A DNA stretch of 35,836 bases from Vibrio cincinnatiensis DSM 19608 (GTDB taxonomy: Bacteria > Pseudomonadota > Gammaproteobacteria > Enterobacterales > Vibrionaceae). The notes beneath the pieces were generated by a model, which saw only the letters and a program-made list of their open reading frames with translations, ran no database searches and was not told the DNA's origin. The position numbers were made by a program, and so were the translations under genes. Positions 35,464 to 35,836 of the stretch are shown in pieces (position 1 is the first letter of the stretch; the number at the start of each line of letters is the position of its first letter). Location of the stretch: NCBI RefSeq assembly GCF_900167345.1, contig NZ_FUXB01000021.1, positions 1 to 35,836 on the forward strand, read 5' to 3'.

Positions 35464-35699
35464 ATTTGAGTCTATCGATGTGTGATCAAGCTTCCTCCCT
35501 TCCCTACTCACCATAATTAAACCCTATAGAAATAGAACAAGTGTGGAGTTGGTTAAGACAACACTATCGAGCCAATCCGTCTTTTGCGGATCACGGAGAC
35601 ATTGTCTCCAAAGTATGTCGGGCTTGGAATAGTTTTTTGGAATGCTCGACCAGAGTCAGACAGATGTGTTCGAGAAGGTGGATAGAGCTGACCCGTTAA
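35464..35699 (+). pseudogene. IS630-family transposase remnant (C-terminal end only)
   Basis: The frame from 35520 to a TAA at 35697 reads NPIEIEQVWSWLRQHYRAN... and ends MCSRRWIELTR. This is the C-terminus of an IS630-type DDE transposase (usual ...LPPYSPELNPIEQVWSWLRQ). The part just upstream is broken. LPP is recognisable at 35491-35499, but a 5-bp insertion shifts the frame before TACTCACC, and the codon expected to be GAA is TAA (35514-35516). A 6-bp duplication (ATAGAA twice, 35526-35537) adds IE to NPIEQVW. No N-terminus is present. A possible IS end follows (35700-35735, ...CCAGATTGGTATA). Confidence 0.8.
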
Positions 35700-35783
35700 T
35701 TTTCCAGATTGGTATAACATGGATAGAAATCAGACAGTGGTGCAATAGGCCGAGATGTAAAATTGATAAAGATAAAAATAAGA

Positions 35784-35809
35784 AAACCTTAACATCTCTG
35801 TTAAGGTTT
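35784..35809 (-). terminator. Terminator of the right-hand rRNA operon
   Basis: AAACCTTAACA (35784-35794) is complementary to TGTTAAGGTTT (35799-35809) around TCTC. On the minus strand it is followed by TCTTATTTTTATC and lies 8 nt after the tRNA end. Confidence 0.85.
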
Positions 35810-35817
35810 AAGTGATA

Positions 35818-35836
35818 TGGCAGGGGTGGAGAGATT
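35818..35836 (-). tRNA. tRNA-Trp, 3' end only (runs off the right edge)
   Basis: The minus strand ends AATCTCTCCACCCCTGCCA: the end of the T loop, T-stem 3' strand CTCTC, acceptor 3' strand CACCCCT, discriminator G and encoded CCA. An acceptor 5' strand AGGGGUG plus discriminator G fits tRNA-Trp (E. coli ends CGCCCCTGCCA). A tRNA-Trp closing an rRNA operon is known in enterobacteria and Vibrio. The anticodon is outside the window, so identity is by acceptor stem only. Confidence 0.75.

Overview
The window is a block of conserved chromosomal backbone from a gammaproteobacterium of the Vibrionaceae, most likely Vibrio or a close relative. This rests on gene order (yrdA, yrdB, aroE, hemF, tsaC / purEK / yrdD-like, smg, dprA, lysM / def, fmt, rsmB, trkA, trkH / yihD, ccoG, srkA, dsbA / comM / ilvGMEDA / acuI / tusA / mneA / glyQS), on protein sequences close to well-known E. 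coli and Vibrio families, on competence-associated dprA and comM, and on a manganese riboswitch ahead of a TMEM165-type exporter. The species cannot be named from the sequence alone.

Layout. Both ends are rRNA operon edges. Positions 1-350 hold, on the minus strand, two rrn-type promoters, a boxA antiterminator and the 16S leader. The last 19 bases are the 3' end of a minus-strand tRNA, best read as tRNA-Trp, with its terminator just inside. The window is therefore the unique DNA between two rrn operons in the same orientation. From left to right: a minus-strand operon tsaC-hemF-aroE-yrdB facing yrdA; purE-purK under a PurR box; a minus-strand operon lysM-dprA-smg-zinc-finger gene; a plus-strand run def-fmt-rsmB-trkA-trkH-DUF3157; minus-strand hemolysin III and Spo0M-like genes; an unexplained plus-strand unit at about 16.93-17.26 kb; yihD, ccoG, srkA-dsbA; comM on the minus strand; the attenuated ilvL-ilvG-ilvM-ilvE-ilvD-ilvA operon; acuI; a probable minus-strand small RNA; tusA; a small membrane protein and mneA on the minus strand; glyQ-glyS; and an eroded IS630-type remnant.

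Functionally this is housekeeping DNA: purine, heme, shikimate and branched-chain amino acid synthesis, formyl-Met processing, tRNA and rRNA modification, K+ and Mn2+ homeostasis, disulfide formation and glycyl-tRNA synthesis. No prophage, CRISPR array, integron or defence island was seen. The points most worth a second look lie between genes. They are an orphan promoter-to-terminator unit antisense to the acuI-tusA gap (candidate sRNA of about 95 nt); a structured orphan unit with a possible 55-aa basic protein between spo0M and yihD; the Mn2+ riboswitch before mneA; and a perfect 15-bp inverted repeat at the convergent yrdA/yrdB ends that gives both proteins nearly the same C-terminus.
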